The notes below the pieces were generated by a model. The model did no database searches. It saw nothing but the letters and a program-made list of their open reading frames with translations, and was not told the DNA's origin. DNA of 5,499 nucleotides from CAZTLI01 sp964614375 (GTDB lineage: Bacteria > Chloroflexota > Anaerolineae > Aggregatilineales > Phototrophicaceae). Positions 1 through 5,264 of the stretch are shown here, in pieces (the first letter of the stretch is position 1; each line of letters begins with the position of its first letter). The stretch covers positions 1 to 5,499 of the forward strand of contig CAZTLI010000382.1 in the NCBI GenBank assembly GCA_964614375.1, written 5' to 3'. The position numbers and the translations under genes are program-made.

Positions 1-1
1 G

Positions 2-1534
2 GCAACCGTTTATAAAGCGCGCCAGCAGTCCGTCAACCGGATTGTGGCAGTCAAGGTGCTGCCCCGCCACTTTTTGCACGACCCCGGCTTCCTCGAACGT
101 TTCAATCGCGAGGTGGATGTAGCCGCACATCTGGAACACCCGCACATCCTGCCGATTTACGATTATGGTGAAGCCAATGGCGCGCCCTATATCGCCATGC
201 GTTATCTGGGTGGGGGCAGCATGGCGGAACTCATCCGGCGTGGTGTCCCGCCGTTGGAAACGATTGAAAAACCCTTCACGCAGATTGCACAGGCCCTGGA
301 TTATGCCCATCAACAAGGCATCATTCATCGCGACCTGAAACCGGGCAATATCATGCTGGATGAAAGTGGCAATGCCTATTTATCCGACTTTGGTATCGTC
401 CATGTGCTCGGCAGCAATCTCACGGGTAGTATGATTGTGGGCACGCCGGCTTACATGAGTCCTGAACAGGCCAATGGTCTGCCGATTGACAGTCGCAGTG
501 ATATTTATGCGCTGGGCGTCGTCCTCTTTGAACTATTGACCGGACGCGAACCGTATCAAGCCGAAACGCCCATGGCGCTGCTGCTGAAGCACATCAACGA
601 ACCGATGCCACCGGTGCGCGATTTCCGCGAAGGCGTACCCGCGCATGTCGAAGATGTCATCGCGAAAGCGACGGCCAAAGACCCCGATGATCGCTATTCA
701 GCCGCATTGGATATGGCACGCGCCTTCACAAAAGCCCTGCGCGGCGAAAAACTGGAAACGCGCGAACGCCCCGCTGCTTCGTCACCCGCTATGGCGGCAG
801 CAACTACTCCCAGATCAGCAGTACCGTCCACCTCACCGGGCGTACAGGAAGATATGCCGACCACGCTCGGTATGGATCCATCGACGGGCACAGGCCAGAT
901 TGCACCTGTGGGTGGCGGCAGTCGCATGGGATTGTGGATTGGTTTGTTAGTGGTGGCAGCTTTGATTGTCAGTGCGGTGTTGATTTTACCGGGCATCCTC
1001 TCGCCAACACCAGTGGACACCACCCCCCGGCTCGATGTCAATGCGCCCGCTACACTACCATCGACTGTCTTTGAATCGGTGATCACCGATGTTTATAGTA
1101 TCAGTATCCCGGATGCGTGGCAGCCCGATCTCGCCACCTATATCGACATCTCTGACGAAGTGCGCGTTGCCCATCTATGGCGGGCAGCCGATAACGGTGT
1201 GTTCATCACCATTTCAGTCGTCAACGATGATATCTCGATTGATGACTACCATGACCGATATTATCAACCCCAGCTTGATCGAGCGCATCTGGCATTCATC
1301 AGTGAAGAAACCGCGCCCGACGAAACGGTACGCCGCAGCTATCGCCTTTTGACAGAGGCCAACGGCTTTGGGTCGGGTCAAATGGATGTCTACTATATCC
1401 ATCGCAATGGGCGCATGGGCGTATTGGAACAATATACGGCGGATCGCGTGGGGACAGACCGCCTTATCCTCAACAATTTTCAGATCGTGCTTGACTCCGT
1501 GCGGCTGCGTCCACCCGGCGACAGCGGCGGATAA
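2..1534 (+). CDS. Membrane-anchored Hanks-type Ser/Thr protein kinase (5' end missing)
   Basis: The gene is cut by the window edge; the visible frame gives 510 residues. Residues 1-6 (ATVYKA) are the end of the glycine-rich loop, so the GTG at 44 is internal and not the start. The kinase landmarks are intact: AVK lysine at 18, helix-C glutamate at 37, HRDLKPGN at 109-116, DFG at 129-131, GTPAYMSPEQ at about 147-156 and DIYALGVVLFELLTG in subdomain IX. The enzyme is therefore predicted to be active and to phosphorylate Ser/Thr on cytoplasmic proteins. Thr141 and Ser143 in the activation loop are plausible autophosphorylation sites. A Pro/Ser/Thr-rich linker (about 255-305) leads to one transmembrane helix (about 309-331). 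The remaining part, to residue 510, should lie outside the membrane. It contains no PASTA repeats; it starts with a YSISIPDAWQ stretch and ends with ILDSVRL-like sequence, faintly recalling PsbP/Mog1-like domains. The kinase call is firm, while ligand and substrates are unknown. Confidence 0.95.
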   Translation, partial: ATVYKARQQSVNRIVAVKVLPRHFLHDPGFLERFNREVDVAAHLEHPHILPIYDYGEANGAPYIAMRYLGGGSMAELIRRGVPPLETIEKPFTQIAQALDYAHQQGIIHRDLKPGNIMLDESGNAYLSDFGIVHVLGSNLTGSMIVGTPAYMSPEQANGLPIDSRSDIYALGVVLFELLTGREPYQAETPMALLLKHINEPMPPVRDFREGVPAHVEDVIAKATAKDPDDRYSAALDMARAFTKALRGEKLETRERPAASSPAMAAATTPRSAVPSTSPGVQEDMPTTLGMDPSTGTGQIAPVGGGSRMGLWIGLLVVAALIVSAVLILPGILSPTPVDTTPRLDVNAPATLPSTVFESVITDVYSISIPDAWQPDLATYIDISDEVRVAHLWRAADNGVFITISVVNDDISIDDYHDRYYQPQLDRAHLAFISEETAPDETVRRSYRLLTEANGFGSGQMDVYYIHRNGRMGVLEQYTADRVGTDRLILNNFQIVLDSVRLRPPGDSGG

Positions 1535-1556
1535 GTATAAATTTAAGTGCGAAATC

Positions 1557-1587
1557 AAAGGCGACCCGCGTGGTCGTCTTTATATTT
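1557..1587 (+). terminator. Probable intrinsic terminator of the kinase gene
   Basis: A 10-bp stem (1557-1566 with 1572-1581, one G-U pair) closes a five-base CGCGT loop. It starts 23 bases after the kinase stop codon. The tail is A/T-rich (TATATTT) but not an unbroken T run, so termination may be incomplete. It separates the kinase transcript from the groESL promoter. Confidence 0.6.
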
Positions 1588-1609
1588 AATCAACTAAATC
1601 CAGAGCCGT

Positions 1610-1636
1610 TTAGCACTTATATAAAAAGTTTGCTAG
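1610..1636. promoter_or_regulatory. Degenerate CIRCE-like palindrome upstream of the groESL promoter
   Basis: TTAGCACTT, nine bases, then GTTTGCTAG. Against the CIRCE consensus TTAGCACTC-N9-GAGTGCTAA, the left arm matches 8 of 9, the right arm 6 of 9, and the N9 spacing is exact. It ends five bases before the -35 box. Its centre is 74 bp from the centre of the perfect CIRCE, close to seven helical turns. It could be a second, weaker HrcA site. Whether HrcA binds it is inference, and chance resemblance remains possible. Confidence 0.4.
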
Positions 1637-1641
1637 AAAAC

Positions 1642-1670
1642 TTGACTTGCTTTCCGGGTTCTGTTAAACT
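1642..1670 (+). promoter_or_regulatory. groESL promoter, housekeeping sigma type
   Basis: The -35 box is TTGACT (1642-1647) and the -10 box is TAAACT (1665-1670), separated by an optimal 17 bases. Transcription should start near 1677, just before the CIRCE operator. This is the usual arrangement for HrcA-repressed chaperonin operons, in which a vegetative promoter is blocked by repressor rather than using a heat-shock sigma factor. Confidence 0.8.
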
Positions 1671-1683
1671 GCGGGGCGATGAA

Positions 1684-1710
1684 TTAGCACTCGTGGTTGT
1701 TGAGTGCTAA
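1684..1710. promoter_or_regulatory. CIRCE operator (HrcA binding site), perfect consensus
   Basis: TTAGCACTC, nine bases (GTGGTTGTT), then GAGTGCTAA: an exact match to the CIRCE inverted repeat in both arms and in spacing. It begins about seven bases after the predicted start site, so bound HrcA would block initiation, and the repeat is also present in the leader mRNA. By family knowledge, GroEL itself keeps HrcA active, giving negative feedback. No hrcA gene lies in this window. Confidence 0.97.
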
Positions 1711-1724
1711 AACTTTTGGAAGTC

Positions 1725-1750
1725 GTTTGTATTTACAACACCATACAAAC
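1725..1750 (+). promoter_or_regulatory. Leader-mRNA hairpin between CIRCE and groES
   Basis: GTTTGTAT (1725-1732) is perfectly complementary to ATACAAAC (1743-1750) around a ten-base loop. The hairpin is A/T-rich, has no following T run, and ends 26 bases before the groES ribosome binding site. It is therefore neither a terminator nor an obvious blocker of translation. A role in mRNA stability is possible but not shown. Confidence 0.4.
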
Positions 1751-1790
1751 ATTAGAATCCACGTAGACCGTTTTACGGAGGGATTAACCT

Positions 1791-2084
1791 ATGGGTCTTA
1801 ATATCCGCCCACTCGGCGACCGGGTACTGGTCGAGCCGATTGAACAAGAAGAAACGACAACAGGCGGTATCTTGCTGCCCGAAACTGCCAAAGAAAAACC
1901 CCAACAAGGTAATGTGTTGGCGGTGGGTGCTGGTAAGCGCGATGACGATGGCAAACGCATCGACATGGATGTGAAACAGGGCGACAAAATCCTGTTCGCT
2001 AAATACGCGGGCACAGAAGTAAAAATCGACGGCAAGAAACTGCTCATCATGAAGGAAAGCGACATTCTCGGCATTATCGAATAA
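1791..2084 (+). CDS. groES: Co-chaperonin GroES (Cpn10)
   Basis: This 97-residue protein is the normal size for GroES. Seven copies form the lid that caps the GroEL ring and encloses unfolded client protein in the cytoplasm. The N-terminal MGLNIRPLGDRVLVEP stretch is characteristic of the family. The mobile loop that contacts GroEL spans about residues 17-34 and includes the hydrophobic GGILLP segment at 25-30. The C-terminal part (about 61-97, VKQGDKILFAKYAG onward) also fits the family. The ATG at 1791 is preceded by a strong GGAGGG (1777-1782) with an eight-base gap. It is the first gene of the groESL operon, under the CIRCE promoter and 55 bases before groEL. Nothing is missing or unusual in the protein. 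Confidence 0.99.
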   Translation: MGLNIRPLGDRVLVEPIEQEETTTGGILLPETAKEKPQQGNVLAVGAGKRDDDGKRIDMDVKQGDKILFAKYAGTEVKIDGKKLLIMKESDILGIIE

Positions 2085-2118
2085 GCGTGTTTCACGCTGC
2101 GATACATGCAGAGCATGT
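2084..2118 (+). other. Two small hairpins in the groES-groEL gap
   Basis: AGCGTG-TTT-CACGCT (2084-2098) begins on the last base of the groES stop codon. ACATGC-AGA-GCATGT (2104-2118) follows five bases later. Both have perfect 6-bp stems with three-base loops. Neither is followed by a T run, so they should not stop transcription. They end before the groEL Shine-Dalgarno GAGGA (2128-2132). They could influence processing or stability of the two mRNA halves; this is inference. Confidence 0.4.
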
Positions 2119-2139
2119 TCTAATAAAGAGGACAAAACT

Positions 2140-3774
2140 ATGGCAAAACAAATCTCATTCAAAGATAACGCCCGCCGCAAATTGCAGGTCGGTGTGGATA
2201 CATTGGCAGATGCCGTTAGCACCACGCTGGGGCCAAAGGGTCGCAATGTGGCGCTCGATAAAAAATTCGGCGCGCCCACCATCACCCACGACGGTGTGAC
2301 GGTTGCGAAAGAAATCGAACTCGAAGACCCCTATGAAAACATGGGCGCGCAACTGCTCAAAGAAGCTGCCACCAAGACCAATGACATCGCGGGTGATGGC
2401 ACGACGACTGCTACCGTTCTGGCGCAGGCTATCGTCAATGAAGGTCTGAAGAACATCGCCGCTGGCGCGAACCCGATGCTGCTGAAGCGCGGTATTCTGG
2501 CGGCGGCGGATGTCGTTGCTAAAAACATTCTGGAACAGGCGACCCCTGTCGAAACCGAAGACGAAATCGCCAATGTCGCCAGCGTGAGCGCGCAGGACAC
2601 CGAAATTGGTGAATTGATTGCCCGGGTGATGGCAAAAGTGGGTAAAGATGGTGTGGTCACTGTTGAAGAAAGTCGTGGCCTCGAATTTGAAACCGAATAT
2701 GTCGAGGGTATGCAATTTGACCGGGGTTACATCAGCCCCTATTTCATCAGCAGTCAAGAAGCAATGGAAGCGGTGGTCGAAGAACCCTATCTGCTGATTT
2801 ATGACAAGAAGGTCAGCGCCGCTGCCGACATCGTGCCCCTGCTGGAAAAACTCATCCAGATTGGCAAACGCGAACTCGTCATCATCGCCGAAGATGTCGA
2901 TGGTGAAGCGCTGGCAACCCTCGTGCTGAATAAGCTGCGGGGTATGCTCAATGTGCTGGCGATTAAAGCCCCCGGCTTTGGTGATCGGCGCAAGGCCATG
3001 CTGCGTGACATCGCTATCCTGACAGGCGGCACCGTCATCAGCGAAGAAACCGGACGCAAACTGGAAACCGTGACCATTCAAGATTTAGGTCGCGCGGGCA
3101 AAGTTGTCAGCAACAAAGAAGAAACCGTCATTGTTGATGGCGCGGGCGAAGAAGGGGCAATTAAAGGTCGTATCGAAGAAATCAAGAAAGAAATCGACCT
3201 CAGCACCAGTGACTATGACCGCGAAAAATTGCAGGAACGTCTGGCGAAACTCAGCGGCGGTGTGGCGGTCATTCGTGTGGGCGCTGCTACCGAAACCGAA
3301 CTGAAGGAAAAGAAACATCGCGTAGAAGACGCCCTCAGCGCCGCGCGGGCCTCTGTTGAAGAAGGTGTCGTGCCCGGTGGTGGTGTCGCACTGGTGAACG
3401 CCATTGCGTCACTCGAAAAATTCAAGCTGAATTACGACGACGAAAACACCGGCATCGTCATCATGCGTCGCGCATTGGAAGTCCCCATGCGTAAAATCGC
3501 CGCCAATTCCGGCGAAGATGGCGCGGTGATTATCGAGAACGTCCGCCGCATGCAAAAATCCCGGAAGAATCATCGCATTGGCTATAATGTGATGACGGGC
3601 AATTATGTGGACATGATCGAAGCGGGTATTCCTGACCCGGCGAAGGTAACACGCGGTGCGGTTGAAAATGCCGCGTCTATCGCCGCCATGATTTTGACGA
3701 CGGAAGCCCTGATTACCGACATCCCTGAACCTGACAAACCAATGCCCGGCGCAGGCATGGACGGTATGATGTAA
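2140..3774 (+). CDS. groEL: Chaperonin GroEL (Cpn60, Hsp60)
   Basis: This complete 544-residue chaperonin compares with 548 in E. coli. Fourteen copies form the double ring that folds client proteins using ATP, with GroES as lid. ATP-site motifs are intact: TLGPKGRNV at 29-37, DGVTVAKEIEL at 51-61 and GDGTTTAT at 85-92. Asp51, Asp86 and Asp397 correspond to E. coli Asp52, Asp87 and the catalytic Asp398. The family signature ASVEEGVVPGGG lies at 404-415. The apical domain (about 190-375) is complete. The C-terminal tail ends PMPGAGMDGMM rather than in a long GGM repeat. The ATG at 2140 has GAGGA seven bases upstream. It is cotranscribed with groES, so it shares the CIRCE/HrcA control; no separate promoter is evident in the 55-base gap. 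Confidence 0.99.
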   Translation: MAKQISFKDNARRKLQVGVDTLADAVSTTLGPKGRNVALDKKFGAPTITHDGVTVAKEIELEDPYENMGAQLLKEAATKTNDIAGDGTTTATVLAQAIVNEGLKNIAAGANPMLLKRGILAAADVVAKNILEQATPVETEDEIANVASVSAQDTEIGELIARVMAKVGKDGVVTVEESRGLEFETEYVEGMQFDRGYISPYFISSQEAMEAVVEEPYLLIYDKKVSAAADIVPLLEKLIQIGKRELVIIAEDVDGEALATLVLNKLRGMLNVLAIKAPGFGDRRKAMLRDIAILTGGTVISEETGRKLETVTIQDLGRAGKVVSNKEETVIVDGAGEEGAIKGRIEEIKKEIDLSTSDYDREKLQERLAKLSGGVAVIRVGAATETELKEKKHRVEDALSAARASVEEGVVPGGGVALVNAIASLEKFKLNYDDENTGIVIMRRALEVPMRKIAANSGEDGAVIIENVRRMQKSRKNHRIGYNVMTGNYVDMIEAGIPDPAKVTRGAVENAASIAAMILTTEALITDIPEPDKPMPGAGMDGMM

Positions 3775-3804
3775 GCCTTCGGGCGATACGGGTTAAATAT
3801 AGCC

Positions 3805-3834
3805 ACAGGACAGTCTACACAGGCTGTCCTGTTT
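3805..3834 (+). terminator. Probable terminator of the groESL operon
   Basis: A perfect 9-bp stem (ACAGGACAG with CTGTCCTGT) surrounds a ten-base loop 30 bases after the groEL stop codon. The T tract is short (three Ts, then GATTCT), so some readthrough into the downstream membrane-protein gene is possible. Confidence 0.6.
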
Positions 3835-3869
3835 GATTCTGACAGACGTCTAATAGTCCTCCAACTTCA

Positions 3870-3897
3870 TTTTGATCCGCTGCGAGCACAATAGAAT
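3870..3897 (+). promoter_or_regulatory. Possible promoter of the HdeD-like gene
   Basis: A good -10-like TAGAAT lies at 3892-3897. The best -35 candidate at workable distance is TTTTGA (3870-3875, 16-base spacer); TTGATC (3872-3877) matches the consensus better but leaves only 14 bases. The predicted start site is about 25 bases before the ATG. The gap after the groESL hairpin makes an own promoter plausible, but the match is weak. Confidence 0.35.
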
Positions 3898-3916
3898 TGA
3901 AAAGTCGATGACACTG

Positions 3917-3922
3917 AAGGAG
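3917..3922 (+). promoter_or_regulatory. Ribosome binding site that fixes the HdeD-like start
   Basis: AAGGAG lies seven bases before the ATG at 3930, which is ideal spacing. A GTG in the same frame at 3924 would leave only one base after this site, so the ATG is preferred. Confidence 0.8.
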
Positions 3923-3929
3923 TGTGTTT

Positions 3930-4517
3930 ATGTTAAATACGATGACTCGTTCATGGTGGATCGTTCTAATACGAGGTATTCTGGCGATTGCATTCGGCGC
4001 GCTGGCACTGTTTATGCCAGGGTTGACGCTTCTAGCCCTTATTCTGATTTATGCTGCCTATGCGTTGATAGATGGTGGATTTACGGCGTATGCCGCTATC
4101 CAAAGCCGCGGCGAGGATAATCGCTGGTGGGTACGGCTGCTAGAAGGTACTGTTGGTATTATCGCCGGCGTTGTCGCCTTTATTGCGCCCTTAATTGCTG
4201 GCTTTGTGCTGTTACTATGGATCGCGATGTGGGCGATTCTCACGGGAATTGCACAGGTCATGACGGCATACCAGCTTCGCAAAGAAATCGAAAATGAGTG
4301 GTTCCTCGGCGTTGCAGGTGCAATGTCTATCATCTTTGGCGCATTCATCGCCTTGTTCCCCGCAGGTGGTGCGCTGGCTATTGCATGGTTAATCGGCGTA
4401 TACTCCATAATGTTCGGCGTGCTGTTCATTAGCCTCGCGCTGCGCCTGCGTGACCGCGAGTCCACGTCTCAAGATCAGCAACAGCAAGATAACCCATACG
4501 GACGCGCGACGGCATAA
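3930..4517 (+). CDS. HdeD/DUF308 family six-helix membrane protein
   Basis: This 195-residue, strongly hydrophobic inner-membrane protein has about six transmembrane helices (roughly 11-30, 33-56, 70-88, 90-113, 125-143 and 147-171). Its tail, about 173-195, is hydrophilic and glutamine-rich. The sequence falls into three similar two-helix units starting at RGILAIAFGALALFMPG (15-31), EGTVGIIAGVVAFIAP (72-87) and AGAMSIIFGAFIALFPAGG (129-147). This small-residue/FG/Pro pattern is typical of the HdeD family. E. coli HdeD is tied to acid resistance at high cell density, but its mechanism is unknown and the function here cannot be assumed to be the same. The start is set by AAGGAG at 3917-3922. 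It follows groEL in the same direction, possibly with its own promoter, and converges on the Nudix gene. Confidence 0.88.
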   Translation: MLNTMTRSWWIVLIRGILAIAFGALALFMPGLTLLALILIYAAYALIDGGFTAYAAIQSRGEDNRWWVRLLEGTVGIIAGVVAFIAPLIAGFVLLLWIAMWAILTGIAQVMTAYQLRKEIENEWFLGVAGAMSIIFGAFIALFPAGGALAIAWLIGVYSIMFGVLFISLALRLRDRESTSQDQQQQDNPYGRATA

Positions 4518-4528
4518 AGGCGCTATAG

Positions 4529-4564
4529 AAAAAACGAAGCGGAGCGACACAGGCTCCGCTTTTT
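4529..4564. terminator. Bidirectional terminator between converging genes
   Basis: A strong GC-rich stem (4537-4545 with 4553-4561) closes a seven-base GACACAG loop. On the plus strand it is followed by a five-T run (4560-4564), ending the HdeD-like transcript. On the minus strand the stem is followed by TCG and then six Ts (complement of 4529-4534), which suits the Nudix gene. One hairpin can therefore serve both genes. Confidence 0.88.
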
Positions 4565-4585
4565 ATGTGCATCGTGACGGCGTGT

Positions 4586-5050
4586 TTAATGGGCGAGGTA
4601 ACTCTGCAACAATGACAAACTGTCCAGCAACCAATCCCGCAATTCATGGGTTTTGATATTGAGATCGGTGATCGCAGCGAGCGGCACTTCATAGGGAATA
4701 TACTGTCCGCGCGCCGGGTCGTTGAATTCCGGGCCATGGCGCCGGGTTAAATCATAATCAATCAGGCGACAGATGAAGAAATACTCCTGCAAATCTTTGC
4801 CGGCTTTATGATGTTCCAGCACAAACGCCATATCTAATACATCCACCTGCGCGCCTAATTCCTCGCCAAGTTCGCGATGCAGCGCCGCCAATATACCGGG
4901 GTCATCGGCTTCAACACCCCCACCCGGCGCGACAAAATACGGTTCACGGTCTGGTTTCACCCGTTTGATGAAGAGAATCGTATCGCGTTTCGTCAGGATG
5001 ATAGCACGTACTCGTTGAATGCGTTCATTTTCGGCTGCGATGCACACCAC
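4586..5050 (-). CDS. Nudix hydrolase
   Basis: This protein of about 154 residues is a single Nudix domain. Such enzymes use a divalent metal to cleave a nucleoside diphosphate linked to another group; the substrate here cannot be read from sequence. The domain opens with an RVRAIIL strand (about 14-20), followed by LFIKRVKPDREPYFVAPGGG. The Nudix box covers about residues 45-67, with the metal-binding core RELGEELGA intact at 59-67. The first glutamate of the formal pattern G-x5-E-x7-REUxEExGU is proline (residue 51). A later GPEFNDPARGQY segment (about 106-117) resembles Nudix proteins I recall from Gram-positive bacteria. I chose the GTG at 5050 because GGGGAG lies seven bases upstream. A TTG at 5065 would add five residues but has no ribosome binding site. 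No ATG occurs between it and an upstream stop codon. The gene is monocistronic and faces the HdeD-like gene. Confidence 0.92.
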   Translation of the reverse strand: MVCIAAENERIQRVRAIILTKRDTILFIKRVKPDREPYFVAPGGGVEADDPGILAALHRELGEELGAQVDVLDMAFVLEHHKAGKDLQEYFFICRLIDYDLTRRHGPEFNDPARGQYIPYEVPLAAITDLNIKTHELRDWLLDSLSLLQSYLAH

Positions 5051-5057
5051 AATGCGG

Positions 5058-5063
5058 CTCCCC
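5058..5063 (-). promoter_or_regulatory. Ribosome binding site that fixes the Nudix start
   Basis: On the minus strand GGGGAG is followed by seven bases and then GTG (5050). The upstream TTG at 5065 overlaps this motif edge and has no Shine-Dalgarno of its own, which argues for GTG initiation. Confidence 0.7.
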
Positions 5064-5115
5064 AATTTCTGTAAAATAACGTCAATGGGCCATCTGCCAT
5101 TAACGGCGGCGCGGT

Positions 5116-5143
5116 CTTATAGCAGCCGCCCGTCAATTGACAA
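5116..5143 (-). promoter_or_regulatory. Probable promoter of the Nudix gene
   Basis: On the minus strand TTGTCA (5143-5138) and TATAAG (5121-5116) are separated by 16 bases. Transcription would start near 5109, giving a leader of nearly 60 bases before the GTG. Both boxes resemble the housekeeping sigma consensus. Confidence 0.55.
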
Positions 5144-5146
5144 GCT

Positions 5147-5167
5147 ATACCCGCATCATCATACCCG
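5147..5167. repeat. Direct repeat of ATACCCG upstream of the Nudix promoter
   Basis: ATACCCG occurs at 5147-5153 and 5161-5167, a 14-base period (CGGGTAT twice on the minus strand). The copies lie immediately upstream of the -35 box of the Nudix promoter. They may be paired regulator half-sites or a chance short repeat. Confidence 0.3.
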
Positions 5168-5192
5168 TGTTTTATTGGGATAATATTAAATG

Positions 5193-5208
5193 AGTGATAA
5201 AAATCACA
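5193..5208. promoter_or_regulatory. CRP/FNR-like palindrome
   Basis: AGTGA, six bases (TAAAAA), then TCACA, matching 9 of the 10 specified bases of the E. coli CRP consensus TGTGA-N6-TCACA. The inner GTGAT-AAAA-ATCAC is a perfect inverted repeat. Its centre is about 91.5 bases upstream of the predicted Nudix start site, near a classic upstream activator position. The binding protein is unknown; the surrounding A/T-rich sequence raises the chance of a coincidental match. Confidence 0.35.
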
Positions 5209-5209
5209 T

Positions 5210-5238
5210 AAAAAAGAGACAGTGCAAGCCTGTCCCTT
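5210..5238 (-). terminator. Intrinsic terminator of the cyclase-family gene
   Basis: On the minus strand GGGACAG and CTGTCTC pair (7 bp, one G-T) around a seven-base loop, followed by six Ts (complement of 5210-5215). Flanking A-T pairs lengthen the stem. It begins 27 bases after the stop codon of the gene to its right. Confidence 0.85.
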
Positions 5239-5264
5239 CTGCTGGTTTGGAGCAACCTTTAAAA

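Noticed and set aside
44..46. GTG as the start of the kinase gene
   Set aside because: The codons before it read ATVYKARQQSVNRI, which continue the kinase glycine-rich loop, so the gene runs off the left edge and GTG is internal.
694..1086. A 130-codon minus-strand frame inside the kinase gene
   Set aside because: Antisense to the kinase linker and membrane segment, with low-complexity composition and no recognisable domain or ribosome binding site.
1733..1764. A second promoter (TTTACA and TAGAAT) in the groES leader
   Set aside because: The spacing is only 15 bases and the sequence overlaps the leader hairpin; the promoter at 1642-1670 is much better and has the expected relation to CIRCE.
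2155..3081. A 308-codon open frame on the minus strand inside groEL
   Set aside because: It lies wholly antisense to an unmistakable groEL, has no family resemblance that I recognise, and its Phe/Asp/Gly-rich make-up is what the reverse reading of groEL codons gives. It is a shadow frame.
3844..3851. The 8-bp palindrome AGACGTCT between the groESL terminator and the HdeD-like gene
   Set aside because: It is too short and does not extend on either side; nothing links it to a known regulator.
3818..4555. ACACAGGCT shared by the groESL and HdeD-like terminator hairpins, as a possible repeat family
   Set aside because: Only nine bases are shared, they fall in loop and stem at different positions, and the third terminator has only a partial likeness. 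Chance similarity between hairpins is the simpler reading.
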